From assembly GCA_040902895.1 (NCBI GenBank), contig JBBDWL010000066.1, positions 1-64,000 of the forward strand: a stretch of 64,000 nt of DNA. The letters run 5' to 3'. This DNA comes from JALYRV01 sp040902895. GTDB taxonomy: Bacteria; Acidobacteriota; Vicinamibacteria; Vicinamibacterales; SCN-69-37. The position numbers and the translations under genes were made by a program. The notes below the pieces were generated by a model that worked only from the letters and a program-made list of their open reading frames with translations, searched no databases and was not told where the DNA came from. This document shows positions 1-8,996 of the stretch, in pieces (the first letter of the stretch is position 1; each line of letters begins with the position of its first letter).

Positions 1-160
1 CCTGCCCTTTCACTGATGACAATCATCGTTTGAAAGGACAGGATCTACCAATGACTGATTCTCCCTCCTTGACGGCCGAAATTGGCCGCTCAGAGGCTGG
101 TCGAAGGGAAGCCTGGAAGTTCGACATTAGCGGAGATCCTTGCGAAAACAGCGGAAGCGG

Positions 161-1003
161 TCACTGGCGAAAGCTCCGCCTCGATAGCGGGCGCTTCTGC
201 GACTCACTCACGCGTGTTGCCACTCTCGACATGAAATCAATGCCGCGGTCTAAGGCTTTAAGGGCATCGTGCTGGTCACAGGTGACGCCAGGCTTCGCGT
301 GCAGATTAGCCGTGCGCCAGACGTTGTTGAGGGATCGAGCGTCCGCGAGGGCGCCTCTGTAGAACGCTAACGCATTAGCCTTCTCGGGACCACTCGGCCA
401 CCTATCCACTAAGGCTACCTGCTCTTCGAGCTTATTGATGATCTTGCCCCACTCCTTGTAATCAACGTGACCCTTGACTCCAGCAGCTTTGGCGAGAGCT
501 TTGAGCGCCCACTCGGCGGCTCGGATCATATGAAAGACCGCCGCGCGATGTCTGCCGGTTGCGTAGCACTTTCCGGCCTCGTCAATGTCTTCGACTGCTG
601 AGGGGAACGGAGCCTTGAACTTTCCCGACAAGCCGCCATCGAAGTAATTTAGGCGGTCTTCGGGGATAGGCAACATGAAACGCAACATGCCGTCGTGATG
701 AAGGTTTTCCTCGAACTGATTGAGACGGAGTAGTGCCGCACCGGCCTTTATGGTGCGATTAGCGAAGCTTTCGTAGTCGAACGTTTTCTCAAAGTCTGGA
801 ACACTGATGATGTAGCGCAGCGGCAATAAGGACGCCTTGAAATCGAGTCGATGGCAGGCCTGCCCAAAAGTAAACAGCCAGCCAACAATGAAGCGTCTGT
901 CCTGACCAGTGATTTCCTGCTCTGGGGGATACTTCTGAGCCACTTCGCGCAACGCTTGAAGTTGCTGCAGGGCCGTGAGCCAGAATCCGAGAACGGTGAC
1001 CAT
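161..1003 (-). CDS. HEPN-like hypothetical protein at the end of the defence operon
   Basis: 280-aa protein of no named family that I can assign. Its C-terminal half (about residues 140-262) is helical and contains an Arg-x4-His motif (R230 ... H235, RTANLH), the signature of HEPN nuclease/toxin domains. A preceding 'RHRAAVFHMIRAAEWALKAL' helix is typical of HEPN and DUF4145-like proteins. The N-terminal half is unrecognised. HEPN proteins are usually RNases or toxins in defence modules, so an RNA-cleaving effector role is inferred from the motif and location only. The reading frame stays open upstream of the chosen ATG to a TAG near position 1070, without another canonical start. A gap of about 200 bp separates it from the Res gene, so it may have its own promoter. 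Confidence 0.6.
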   Translation of the reverse strand: MVTVLGFWLTALQQLQALREVAQKYPPEQEITGQDRRFIVGWLFTFGQACHRLDFKASLLPLRYIISVPDFEKTFDYESFANRTIKAGAALLRLNQFEENLHHDGMLRFMLPIPEDRLNYFDGGLSGKFKAPFPSAVEDIDEAGKCYATGRHRAAVFHMIRAAEWALKALAKAAGVKGHVDYKEWGKIINKLEEQVALVDRWPSGPEKANALAFYRGALADARSLNNVWRTANLHAKPGVTCDQHDALKALDRGIDFMSRVATRVSESQKRPLSRRSFRQ

Positions 1004-1205
1004 GTCCCAGAAGCTCCAAATACTCCCCGCCCAAACCCAGGGATTGGGATGTTTGACGGCCTTGCCATTGATCTATCTCTTCCCGGAACATTGCGCATCT
1101 TCCCGTTCCGGGTAACTCGATACACTCGAACCTTACGTGCGGGATGCCCGGTCAGTCAGGTACATTGACCCCTACTCTCTTTGGTTGCCGTGGCGGAGCA
1201 GAAAT

Positions 1206-4200
1206 CTAAGCGAGCTTATCCAGTATTTCGCAGATCTCGCTTACCTTTCGCGCCATCGCAAACCTCCACGTTCCATACTGCCCATCCGCATTAACCGCAG
1301 CGACCCACCGCTCTGCGGCGGCCTTCTTGACGTCTGCAAGCTCGTCGAAACCCTTCGTCTCGAAAACGACGTGCGATGAATCCTTCAGTCGGACGATGAA
1401 GTCTGGAACGAAATCGTGAGGTTGACCGTTGTGGAGATAAGGAATCGCAAAACCGAGTCCGGCGTTCTTGGCGAAGGCCTCAACCTGGCCATGCGTGTCG
1501 ATGATGTACGCGGCCTGCTGCTCCCATCGTCCTGTGTCGGCGACGACGTAGTTCAGGTGACTCTTCGTCACCTCGCGCACATCACGGCTCGTCCAGTAGT
1601 CGACGTCGGCCGTTGAACCAGGACCGCGGCTCGTCTCGTACCGCGGAACTTCGGGAGCTTCACCAGACGATGCGTCCGGCTTGATGGCCGACACGAGACG
1701 CTCGATCGCCCAGCCGTAGTAAGGCGACAGGAACAGATCGATGCGCTCGGCCGGCTTGAGCGGTGTAACCTTCTCGTCCACGTAGCGCTCGACAATGCGC
1801 GCGAGCTGAGGGAAGAGCACATGCGCTGGCGCTTCGCACGTTCCGCTCTTCACATACTCCTTGGTCAGGTCCTTCGCCATTTCGAACACGAGCTCCTGTA
1901 TCCGCCGACCGGCGCGGAACGGGTTGAGGTTCACGTCCTGTAATCTACCGGGTCCGGAGAGGGACGGCCGTCCAGTGTTGGTCGGCAGCGAGGCCTTGAC
2001 CTGCACCTCTGGCGGGATCTGCGCCGGATCCAGCCAGAGTGGCGCAACCGAGTTCCAGTCGATGTCGATGCGGTTCCGGATGGACTGTCGATAGCCTTCG
2101 ACGCGAGGGAACGTGATGGCGAGCCCTGCACGTCCCGGCAGCGCCTGTACGTGGTAGCGCTTCGCGGCCGGCTTGGCGCTTGATGCCGGATTTGCTTTGA
2201 ACGGGATAACCTGAAACGGCACGCCGAACACTTGTGCCACTTCCTCCGTCATGAGGCCATCGTCGCCCAGTTCGTAGGTGCGGCGGCGCAGGCCGCGGCC
2301 CACGACCTGTTCGCAAAGCAGCTGCGACATGAACGGCCGCAGACCCACGATGTGGGTGACTGTGTTGCAGTCCCATCCCTCGGTGAGCATGCCGACCGAA
2401 ACGATGCAGCGGACATCGCGGCCAGGAGGATGTAGCGCGGCGCCGCGCTTCGCGGCCAAGGCTTCGAACTCCTCAGGATAGAGGGGCCGGCCCTGAAGGT
2501 CACGCGGCCACTCGGTGCGGCCGACCGTATCGAGCGTGAACCGCATCCACAGGCTTTCGTCGCTCTTGGCATGGCCCGTATCGGTTTCGTTAACGACCTT
2601 CGAGTCGACGCGGATGGTGTTGACGCGTCCCTCGGTGTTGAAGAATCCGGAGATCGTCGACGCTGGAATGCCCATCGGCGGCGTGTTCTCGGCCAGCCAC
2701 TCGTACACGACCTTCGCAATTGCCGTGTTCTTGCAGACCACGATAAAGACCGGAGGGCGATGGTCGTCTTCCGACTGTTCCCAGGCGGTGCGCAATTCTT
2801 CCCAGAGCCCCCCAAGCATCGAGATGGGCGTGTTGGCCCATTTCAGAATGGCGTCAGGCTTGGCCGACCCTCTGGCGCCGCCGCGCTCCGCGGCGGTGAG
2901 CTTAGGTAGGATCCAGCGCCAGATGTTGAAGTAGCCGGGAATCTGGGCGCCCGTCGAGTCGCGCACAGCAAGCTGCGGAATTTTCACGAGTCCGGATTCG
3001 ATCGCGTCAGTCAGCCCGAAGTCGCTGACCACCCAGGGGAACGGGCGATGCGCGTCCTGGCCCACGCGGCCCAGGTAGTACGGCGTCGCCGATAAGTCAA
3101 CGCAGAAGTTGATGCCGCGCAACTTGTTGATGCGATCGAGGCCGTCGATCCAGATCGTGGCCTCCTTGTAGAACTCGTCGATCTCTGACGCGTCACCCAG
3201 CAGATCCGCCTCGTCGTCGTCTGGCTCGTCGCGGCGGATGCGATACGCGTGGTGCGCCTCGTCATTGAGCACGAGAATGTTCTGCTTGCCGCGGGCTTCC
3301 CCGTCCAGGATGCGCTTGACCAGGGCCGTGTCGCTTTCGACGAACCGCTCTCTGTACACCGTGGCGCGGCTGACATTGCCGTCCTTGTCGCGCTTCTCGT
3401 CGATGATCTCCAGCAGCCCTGAACGCACCTGCCGCTCGTACTCCTCCCGTGTCAGATAGCGCCGGCCCCTGGCCTTAGTCGTCTTTTGGCCGATCGTGAT
3501 GTGCTCGGGAAGCACCTCCCGACGCCCCGTCTTGAGGACGCGCGCGCCGATCCCGCCCGCCTGCGATGTGTGCGGCTCGAACACGTGCCAGTTGGTGACC
3601 AGCACGTGGCCTTGGGTGAGATCGGCCATCAGGTGCGCGGGCACGAGATCGGCGCGACGATAGATGCTCGCCTCGCCACGCCGCGGCTCGAGTTCGCCGA
3701 GTCTGCTTCGGATTGTCACGTTAGGACAGACAACGAGGACAACGTCCGAGTAACGCGCGTTCGACCGATCGTGCACCTTGTTGAGAATGCTCCACGCCGC
3801 GAGCATGCCCATCACCGTCGTCTTGCCCGAGCCTGTCGCCATCTTGCAGGCATAGCGGCGGAAGGCCTTGTAAGAGAGATCGGTCTTCTGCTGTTCGCTG
3901 GGCTCGTCGAGCGGCACGTCGATGCCCTGAAGGTAGTCGCGGCGCGCTTCGTTCAGGAAGATGATGGTCTCGGCCGCTTCGAGCTGTGCGAAGAACGGCC
4001 GGAACAGTCGCCCGTCGCGCCGCCAGTACTGCAGCAACTCGAGCGAAGTGGCCGTCACGCCCGGATAGCCCGCGCCGCGCCACTCCGTGATACGCGTACG
4101 CATGAGGTTTACGAGCGGCAGGGGCACGGCGACGCCGGTGGGCGCACCCTCGTCTGTGCTCGCGCCTGGCTGGCGATAGAAATACTGCGCCGGTCTTCGA

Positions 4201-4307
4201 CCGGCGGTCGGCTCAGTCGGGGCTGTTCCTTCCTCGATGTGCCAATGTGCGGTTGGCTCGTCGAACGGGGAACAGATGATCGGCTGCGGGACTTCGAATT
4301 CGCTCAT
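1206..4307 (-). CDS. Type III-like restriction enzyme (Res), helicase plus PD-(D/E)xK nuclease
   Basis: 1033-aa superfamily 2 helicase fused to a C-terminal nuclease, as in type III Res subunits and the BPTD_3080-type restriction endonucleases. Visible motifs are Walker A ATGSGKT (157-163), DEAH (349-352), SATP (406-409), and a late helicase block with GMLTEGWDCNTVTHIVGLRP (639-658) and QVVGRGLRR (667-675). The C-terminal PD-(D/E)xK signature is P968-D969 followed by E983-T984-K985 (FETKG). The enzyme would use ATP to translocate and cut unmodified DNA together with the Mod protein. Its ATG overlaps the TcmP stop by 4 nt (4304-4307), which indicates translational coupling. No frameshift or lost catalytic residue is seen, so it looks functional. 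Confidence 0.9.
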   Translation of the reverse strand: MSEFEVPQPIICSPFDEPTAHWHIEEGTAPTEPTAGRRPAQYFYRQPGASTDEGAPTGVAVPLPLVNLMRTRITEWRGAGYPGVTATSLELLQYWRRDGRLFRPFFAQLEAAETIIFLNEARRDYLQGIDVPLDEPSEQQKTDLSYKAFRRYACKMATGSGKTTVMGMLAAWSILNKVHDRSNARYSDVVLVVCPNVTIRSRLGELEPRRGEASIYRRADLVPAHLMADLTQGHVLVTNWHVFEPHTSQAGGIGARVLKTGRREVLPEHITIGQKTTKARGRRYLTREEYERQVRSGLLEIIDEKRDKDGNVSRATVYRERFVESDTALVKRILDGEARGKQNILVLNDEAHHAYRIRRDEPDDDEADLLGDASEIDEFYKEATIWIDGLDRINKLRGINFCVDLSATPYYLGRVGQDAHRPFPWVVSDFGLTDAIESGLVKIPQLAVRDSTGAQIPGYFNIWRWILPKLTAAERGGARGSAKPDAILKWANTPISMLGGLWEELRTAWEQSEDDHRPPVFIVVCKNTAIAKVVYEWLAENTPPMGIPASTISGFFNTEGRVNTIRVDSKVVNETDTGHAKSDESLWMRFTLDTVGRTEWPRDLQGRPLYPEEFEALAAKRGAALHPPGRDVRCIVSVGMLTEGWDCNTVTHIVGLRPFMSQLLCEQVVGRGLRRRTYELGDDGLMTEEVAQVFGVPFQVIPFKANPASSAKPAAKRYHVQALPGRAGLAITFPRVEGYRQSIRNRIDIDWNSVAPLWLDPAQIPPEVQVKASLPTNTGRPSLSGPGRLQDVNLNPFRAGRRIQELVFEMAKDLTKEYVKSGTCEAPAHVLFPQLARIVERYVDEKVTPLKPAERIDLFLSPYYGWAIERLVSAIKPDASSGEAPEVPRYETSRGPGSTADVDYWTSRDVREVTKSHLNYVVADTGRWEQQAAYIIDTHGQVEAFAKNAGLGFAIPYLHNGQPHDFVPDFIVRLKDSSHVVFETKGFDELADVKKAAAERWVAAVNADGQYGTWRFAMARKVSEICEILDKLA

Positions 4308-5371
4308 GTCACGGATCGCTTGCTAGGACGCTCGATAGGCCTCGGCGCACTGTAGTACTTGACCTGGGGAACTCTGAATCCGCATTCGATCACTCGGGCC
4401 GCTTTCAGCCGCTTCAGTACAGGCTCAGCGTGTTGCGGCTTTACGCCATGTCGAAAGACCAACATCAACAGATCCTGCTCATTCTTGATCTCGCCTGACG
4501 TCAGATTGACCTCAAGCTCCTGCTCGAAGGCCGACACTTTGGTCGGCCGAAACAATCCAAGTTGAACGTTATCGCGGTGGATATCGAAATCGGCCTCACC
4601 GTTGATTACGTCTTGTTTCCAAGCCACTTGAAGAAACTTATCGATTCCGCGCGGATGGCCTGACCCGAACACGATCCCGTAAATGTTTGCGTCCTTTTTG
4701 ATCGAGAAGGGCGCAAGAAAATAGCGTGCGGGATCCGGCAGCAGTCCGCGATAGTAGTCAACAACGGCGCGGTGTACGTGATAGTAGTCCTTGGGGCGAC
4801 GTATCTTCTGCTTGATGGCTGGATGGTCTGCGAACCTGTGGAGAGTTGAGGACGAAATGAAGAACAGGAAGTCACAGGCCGGGAATCTCGTCAGCTCTCT
4901 GAACAGGTCGTCGCCGACTTGGCCGACGCCGAACTGATCTATGAAGATCAGCTTTGCGGCATTCTGTCTACTGAGAACCGGCTGCGCCTGCGCGAACGCT
5001 TCGTCAAAGGGCTTCGGCTCGACCTCCACCTCGACACCCGCCGGTACGACGCCCGGGTCCGCCAGCCTGGCGCGAAGCGCATCGATCTTCCTCCCATCGG
5101 CATCGAAGAAGTGTGCATGAATGCGAACGTGCGGCCAAGCGGCGTAGCCTCTGGCCTCGGCAAGTCGTTTCAGAAGTCGTAGCGGGCTCCCGGGCTGACC
5201 TGTGGCGTCCGCGCCCGGTCCGGCGAAAAAGTCGTAAAGATGCAACTCGCCCCACTTAGGCGGCGACTGTGACAAGAAGACCGGCAGCCACTCTCGGGCG
5301 AACAGCTCAAAGATATCGAGCTTCGTTTTCGTGCCCTCATCGAACGGCTGATCGTAAAAACGGCCGGCCAT
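4304..5371 (-). CDS. Three-Cys-motif partner protein TcmP
   Basis: 355 aa, matching the TcmP family, which is defined by genomic pairing with Gp37/Gp68-type three-Cys proteins. Family hallmarks are the N-terminal 'DQPFDEGTKTKLDIF' block, 'LHLYDFFAGPG' with a methyltransferase-like loop, and 'LIFIDQFGVGQV' and 'CDFLFFISSST' strands in the middle. The Rossmann-like pattern with an FAGPG loop suggests a nucleotide- or SAM-binding fold, but the reaction is unknown. The expected partner is the next gene upstream, 11 nt away. The TcmP stop overlaps the start of the helicase-nuclease gene by 4 nt. Lying between mod and res genes, it is probably part of the restriction system, not a separate pair. 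Family identity is firm; function is inference. Confidence 0.87.
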   Translation of the reverse strand: MAGRFYDQPFDEGTKTKLDIFELFAREWLPVFLSQSPPKWGELHLYDFFAGPGADATGQPGSPLRLLKRLAEARGYAAWPHVRIHAHFFDADGRKIDALRARLADPGVVPAGVEVEVEPKPFDEAFAQAQPVLSRQNAAKLIFIDQFGVGQVGDDLFRELTRFPACDFLFFISSSTLHRFADHPAIKQKIRRPKDYYHVHRAVVDYYRGLLPDPARYFLAPFSIKKDANIYGIVFGSGHPRGIDKFLQVAWKQDVINGEADFDIHRDNVQLGLFRPTKVSAFEQELEVNLTSGEIKNEQDLLMLVFRHGVKPQHAEPVLKRLKAARVIECGFRVPQVKYYSAPRPIERPSKRSVT

Positions 5372-5382
5372 TGGGTGTTCGA

Positions 5383-6165
5383 CTATGTTGAGACTGCACG
5401 CAACTCACGGCGCTTGTGAATGTCAGGTGCGGCTCGACGCCGATGTACCGGAAATGCGCTGTGAAGGCGCCCGTCCAGTCGTCGGCCATGAAGACTCTTC
5501 TGGACCCCACCCCATTGCTTGAAGAAGAACGGCACATGGGCGTCCATGCACTGGTCTCTGAGATTCCGAACCCAGGTTGGATCCATCGGCCTGGCTCGCG
5601 GACCGCTCTCTCCTCCGACGATGACCCAGTCGATGTCTGTTAGGTCAACCACTCCAAGATCTTCGAGAAGCGGTTCGACTGAGAGGAAGCGAACCGCCGC
5701 AGGGGTTTTTCGGAGCGCCTCAATACGCGGAAGCCCAACCCTGCGGTTCTCAACGCTGACTCCCCACCAGATATGGCGGCGAAGGCCCGCATGGGAAAGT
5801 GCGCCTCGGAGAAGGGACGCCATTCGGTCTGCCCGCTTGGTCAGCACCTGATAGATGTGCCAGTTGGCTGCCATCATCACCGACGCGATTCGCTCGATGT
5901 ACGTATCTGGGACTGCCTCGTGAAACAGATCGCTCATGGAGTTCACGAAGATCATGCGAGAGCCCGACAATCTGAATGGCTCTTCCAGCTTCTCAGGCAC
6001 CAGTCGCAGGTCGAAGCCATGTTCAAATGGGTGTCCAGGCACGCCGCGGAAGCGCTCGGCGAATGTCTCGGCGTAGCAGTGGGCGCAGCCCGGGCTTACC
6101 TTCGTGCAGCCCCGGACCGGATTCCACGTCGCGTCGGTCCATTCAATCCTGGACTTGTCGCTCAT
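5383..6165 (-). CDS. Phage Gp37/Gp68 family (DUF5131) three-Cys protein
   Basis: 260 aa, clearly of the Gp37/Gp68 (DUF5131) family: 'SRIEWTDATWNPVRGC' at the N-terminus, three cysteines C20, C27 and C30 (C-x6-C-x2-C), then 'CYAETFAERFRG', 'MSDLFHEAVPD', 'HIYQVLTKRADRM' and 'WVIVGGESGPRARPM'. The cysteine cluster and TIM-barrel-like strand pattern recall radical SAM proteins, although the spacing is not the classical C-x3-C-x2-C. Family members occur in phages and next to TcmP; the reaction is unknown. The start overlaps the Mod stop by 4 nt (ATGA, 6162-6165). The last ~30 residues after 'FFFKQWGG' are less typical and Arg/His-rich, possibly a diverged tail. Confidence 0.87.
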   Translation of the reverse strand: MSDKSRIEWTDATWNPVRGCTKVSPGCAHCYAETFAERFRGVPGHPFEHGFDLRLVPEKLEEPFRLSGSRMIFVNSMSDLFHEAVPDTYIERIASVMMAANWHIYQVLTKRADRMASLLRGALSHAGLRRHIWWGVSVENRRVGLPRIEALRKTPAAVRFLSVEPLLEDLGVVDLTDIDWVIVGGESGPRARPMDPTWVRNLRDQCMDAHVPFFFKQWGGVQKSLHGRRLDGRLHSAFPVHRRRAAPDIHKRRELRAVST

Positions 6166-8948
6166 GACAGCTCCTTCACCAGCAGCAGCTCATTACCGCG
6201 GTCGTCGATGACCTTCACCGCAATCTGGCCGTGTTCGCCGGCTTCGAATGGCGCACTGCGCGTGCCCGAGAGGTGGTCCCACACGGTCTCGTCGTAATCG
6301 GCCTTGAGCGCCTTCTTCAGCGACTCCCAGGCACCCGTGCGCGGAAAGAAGACCTGAGTGGCCCGGAAGCACAGATTGTTGTAATCGGCGTCGAGTAACC
6401 AGCACGGCACGTCGTTGCCTCCTCGATGATCCGTGTCCATCGTCGTCGGATCGAACGTATCCAGACCAATGAGTTCGGCTTCGAACCGCGGCGGGCCGCC
6501 GGTTGCCTCAGGCTTGACCTTGCGTAGCGTCACCTCTGGCAGACCGCACACGCTGAAGATCTGGCTCGACCGCATGTTCTTAAGCAGGTCGCCCATCATG
6601 AGGTCGGGTGTCGCCTGCACGTAGGTCGCGGCGAGGAGGCCCATCTCCGCCGCGTGGTCGACGAGTTGCCGCGCGTGCGGCTGTATGGCGAAGCCGATGA
6701 CGTAGAGGTGCGAGTACTGTTTGAGGCTCGCTTCTTTCAGCGCCTCGTGAACCAGCTTCTCGCTGATGGCGCCATTCTCGGGTCCGAAGACGAATGCCAC
6801 GGCCTTCGGCTCGCCGTTCAGGACGACCCCTTCTGCACTTAGTGACAACGACTTCGCCGGCGGCCGCACGTTGGCGACATTGATCGTCTTTCCGCCGTCC
6901 ACGTGGAGCACTGGCGAGCGGCGCAGTACTTCGATCATGCGCTCGACGAACGAGCCGTACGTCTCGACCGATTCCGCGCCGGAGTCTTCGACGCCGTCAC
7001 CTTCCCAATCCACAGGCGCAGGGATCGTCGCTTCGACGGCGAACGGCCCTGTGACCCGGACGTAGCGGTTGTCGACTTCGGGTCGATCGACGAGTACTTC
7101 CTCTTTTGCCGGTTGGTTGTTGGCAATACTCCCGAGCGTCACGTGCGGCACGATGCCGCCGGCCTCTTCGCCTTTGGCGTTCTGCTTCCGCTTGTAGACG
7201 AACCCACTGGTCGGACCGTGCACCGCCTCTTTGAGCTCGTAGTACGGAAACATCGCGGTGAGAAGTCGCTGCCGGGCGAGTGCCAGCGGCACACGACTCG
7301 TGTCAATCGTGATCCATCGCCGGCCCCACTGCTCTGCGACGTACGCGGTCGTGCCACTTCCACACGTCGGGTCGAGCACGAGATCGCCGGGATCCGTGGT
7401 CATGAGCATGCAACGCTGGATCACAAGGCTTGATGTCTGCACAACGTAGGAAGGGTCGTCTTCCCCGCGCGTATCCGTCCAAACGTGCGTCAGCTCGCGG
7501 AAAGGAAAATCAGTCAGGTAACGCCTATAAATTCGTAATCCCACTTGACGTAGAAGGCGCCCTGCGTCCCATAAGGTACGGGTACCCTCTACGCCTGCCT
7601 TCCAGTGGCGGCCAGGCTTGCACGACAGAATAAATGCGCGTCCACCCCACTCAAGGTCGATGTCAGGATCATCGCCTCCCTTCGACACGATGCTATCCGT
7701 CGCAAAGAGGCGTGCTCCAGGAGGTAATAGCAGCTTGCCGTCCTCCACGAACTGGGAGACAGGAGCAACTGTTCCGTCCTCGAGCTCCACACGCTTGTAT
7801 TCCAACGCGCCGGGCTCTCCGGCAATTTGTCTTACGTAGAGTTTGTTGAACTTTACTCGTTCGCGTTCTCGCGCATACCAAAGGACGTAGTCTGCAGTCG
7901 TTGGAACCGTGCGCGTTGTAGACCCTGAGGTCTTCTGAAATGCGATCAGCGAGCAGTAGTTCTCTGCCCCGAAAACCTCATCCATCACTTCACGCACGTG
8001 GTGCAGATTCTCATCGCTGATCTGCACGAACACGCTCCCGCTTGGCGAAAGGAGTTCTCGCGCGAGCAGCAGCCGATCGCGCATGTAGGTCAGGTACGAG
8101 TGGAGGCCGAGCTCCCACGTGTCGCGATACGCCTTGACCATCTCCGGCTCGCGCGTGAGGTCGTCGTCGTAGCCATGGGACACATCGCGCTTGCGGACGA
8201 ACGGCTGGAAGTTGCTGCCGAATTTCACGCCGTAGGGCGGATCGATGTAGATCATCTGCACTTGGCCGCCCAGGCGCTCGTAGTGCAGTAGCGAGTTCAT
8301 GACGACGAGCGAGTCGCCGAGCACGAGACGGTTCACCCATTTGTCGTCGTACTCATAGGCCTTCAACACCTGATCGGTGACGGAATGCCGGGTGTCACCG
8401 AATAGGCCCCAGAGATCGACCTGCTTGTCAGACTTGTGGCCGATGAGCGTGTCGACGATGGCCTTGGTCGAGAGGCGTTCATGAACGAAGAGCGGCAGCG
8501 TTGGCACGTCGAATGACAGTCGCTCGGCCTTGCCGGCCCAATTGAGAAACGGGCGCCCGAGCCGCTTCAGCGCGGCAACCGCGTCCTCGAGTGACGTGGC
8601 CGATGCGAGCGTCGTACCGTCACTGCCTTTGAACTCCGCCGGCGCGGACAGCACATGCGGCGCCGGCAGGGTCGCCGCCTGGCGGATGACGTCGATCAGC
8701 CACTCCGCGACATCGCGGCCGCCGTTCTGCCCGTCCCACTCGAGCGCGGGCGCCAGCGACGAGTCATAGCGATACGTGACCGGCGCCTTCTTCTTGCGAA
8801 ACTGGGCCTGGGTGCCCACTTCGGGCCGCATCAGGACGGTCTGATCAGGATGTGTGTAGGGGGCGGCGGTCTTGCGCGCGCGCGCGCGAGGCTGCCCAGG
8901 CACGCGGCCTGCCGGCACTCGGCGCGCCCGCGTCGCTTTCTTTGCCAT
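6162..8948 (-). CDS. Type III-like DNA methyltransferase (Mod)
   Basis: 928-aa site-specific DNA adenine methyltransferase of the beta class: the catalytic DPPY motif (236-239, IYIDPPYG) precedes the SAM-binding motif DPTCGSGTT (526-534). It is longer than ordinary type III Mod proteins. There is a basic Arg/Ala-rich N-terminus (residues 1-30) and a ~370-residue C-terminal extension that is probably for target recognition or complex assembly. It would protect host DNA from the Res protein encoded in the same operon. It is preceded 48 bp upstream by an unknown gene and overlaps the DUF5131 gene by 4 nt. Residues 21-25 are encoded by an alternating GC tract of 15 nt (8874-8888), a possible slippage site. 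The start is the ATG at 8948. Confidence 0.9.
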   Translation of the reverse strand: MAKKATRARRVPAGRVPGQPRARARKTAAPYTHPDQTVLMRPEVGTQAQFRKKKAPVTYRYDSSLAPALEWDGQNGGRDVAEWLIDVIRQAATLPAPHVLSAPAEFKGSDGTTLASATSLEDAVAALKRLGRPFLNWAGKAERLSFDVPTLPLFVHERLSTKAIVDTLIGHKSDKQVDLWGLFGDTRHSVTDQVLKAYEYDDKWVNRLVLGDSLVVMNSLLHYERLGGQVQMIYIDPPYGVKFGSNFQPFVRKRDVSHGYDDDLTREPEMVKAYRDTWELGLHSYLTYMRDRLLLARELLSPSGSVFVQISDENLHHVREVMDEVFGAENYCSLIAFQKTSGSTTRTVPTTADYVLWYARERERVKFNKLYVRQIAGEPGALEYKRVELEDGTVAPVSQFVEDGKLLLPPGARLFATDSIVSKGGDDPDIDLEWGGRAFILSCKPGRHWKAGVEGTRTLWDAGRLLRQVGLRIYRRYLTDFPFRELTHVWTDTRGEDDPSYVVQTSSLVIQRCMLMTTDPGDLVLDPTCGSGTTAYVAEQWGRRWITIDTSRVPLALARQRLLTAMFPYYELKEAVHGPTSGFVYKRKQNAKGEEAGGIVPHVTLGSIANNQPAKEEVLVDRPEVDNRYVRVTGPFAVEATIPAPVDWEGDGVEDSGAESVETYGSFVERMIEVLRRSPVLHVDGGKTINVANVRPPAKSLSLSAEGVVLNGEPKAVAFVFGPENGAISEKLVHEALKEASLKQYSHLYVIGFAIQPHARQLVDHAAEMGLLAATYVQATPDLMMGDLLKNMRSSQIFSVCGLPEVTLRKVKPEATGGPPRFEAELIGLDTFDPTTMDTDHRGGNDVPCWLLDADYNNLCFRATQVFFPRTGAWESLKKALKADYDETVWDHLSGTRSAPFEAGEHGQIAVKVIDDRGNELLLVKELS
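8874..8888. repeat. Alternating GC dinucleotide tract inside mod
   Basis: Fifteen nucleotides of strict GC alternation lie 60-75 nt inside the methyltransferase reading frame and encode Arg-Ala-Arg-Ala-Arg. Gain or loss of one unit would shift the frame near the N-terminus. Such tracts in mod genes of pathogens are known to cause phase variation, but this one is short. Confidence 0.6.
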
Positions 8949-8996
8949 TTGGCCGCGATTCTAACAGGGCTTCCGGGATGCCCTCATCGCCAAGAG

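Noticed and set aside
30..362. 110-aa rightward frame at the left edge
   Set aside because: It overlaps the HEPN-like gene on the other strand, has no recognisable motif and loses any protein-like composition after the overlap begins.
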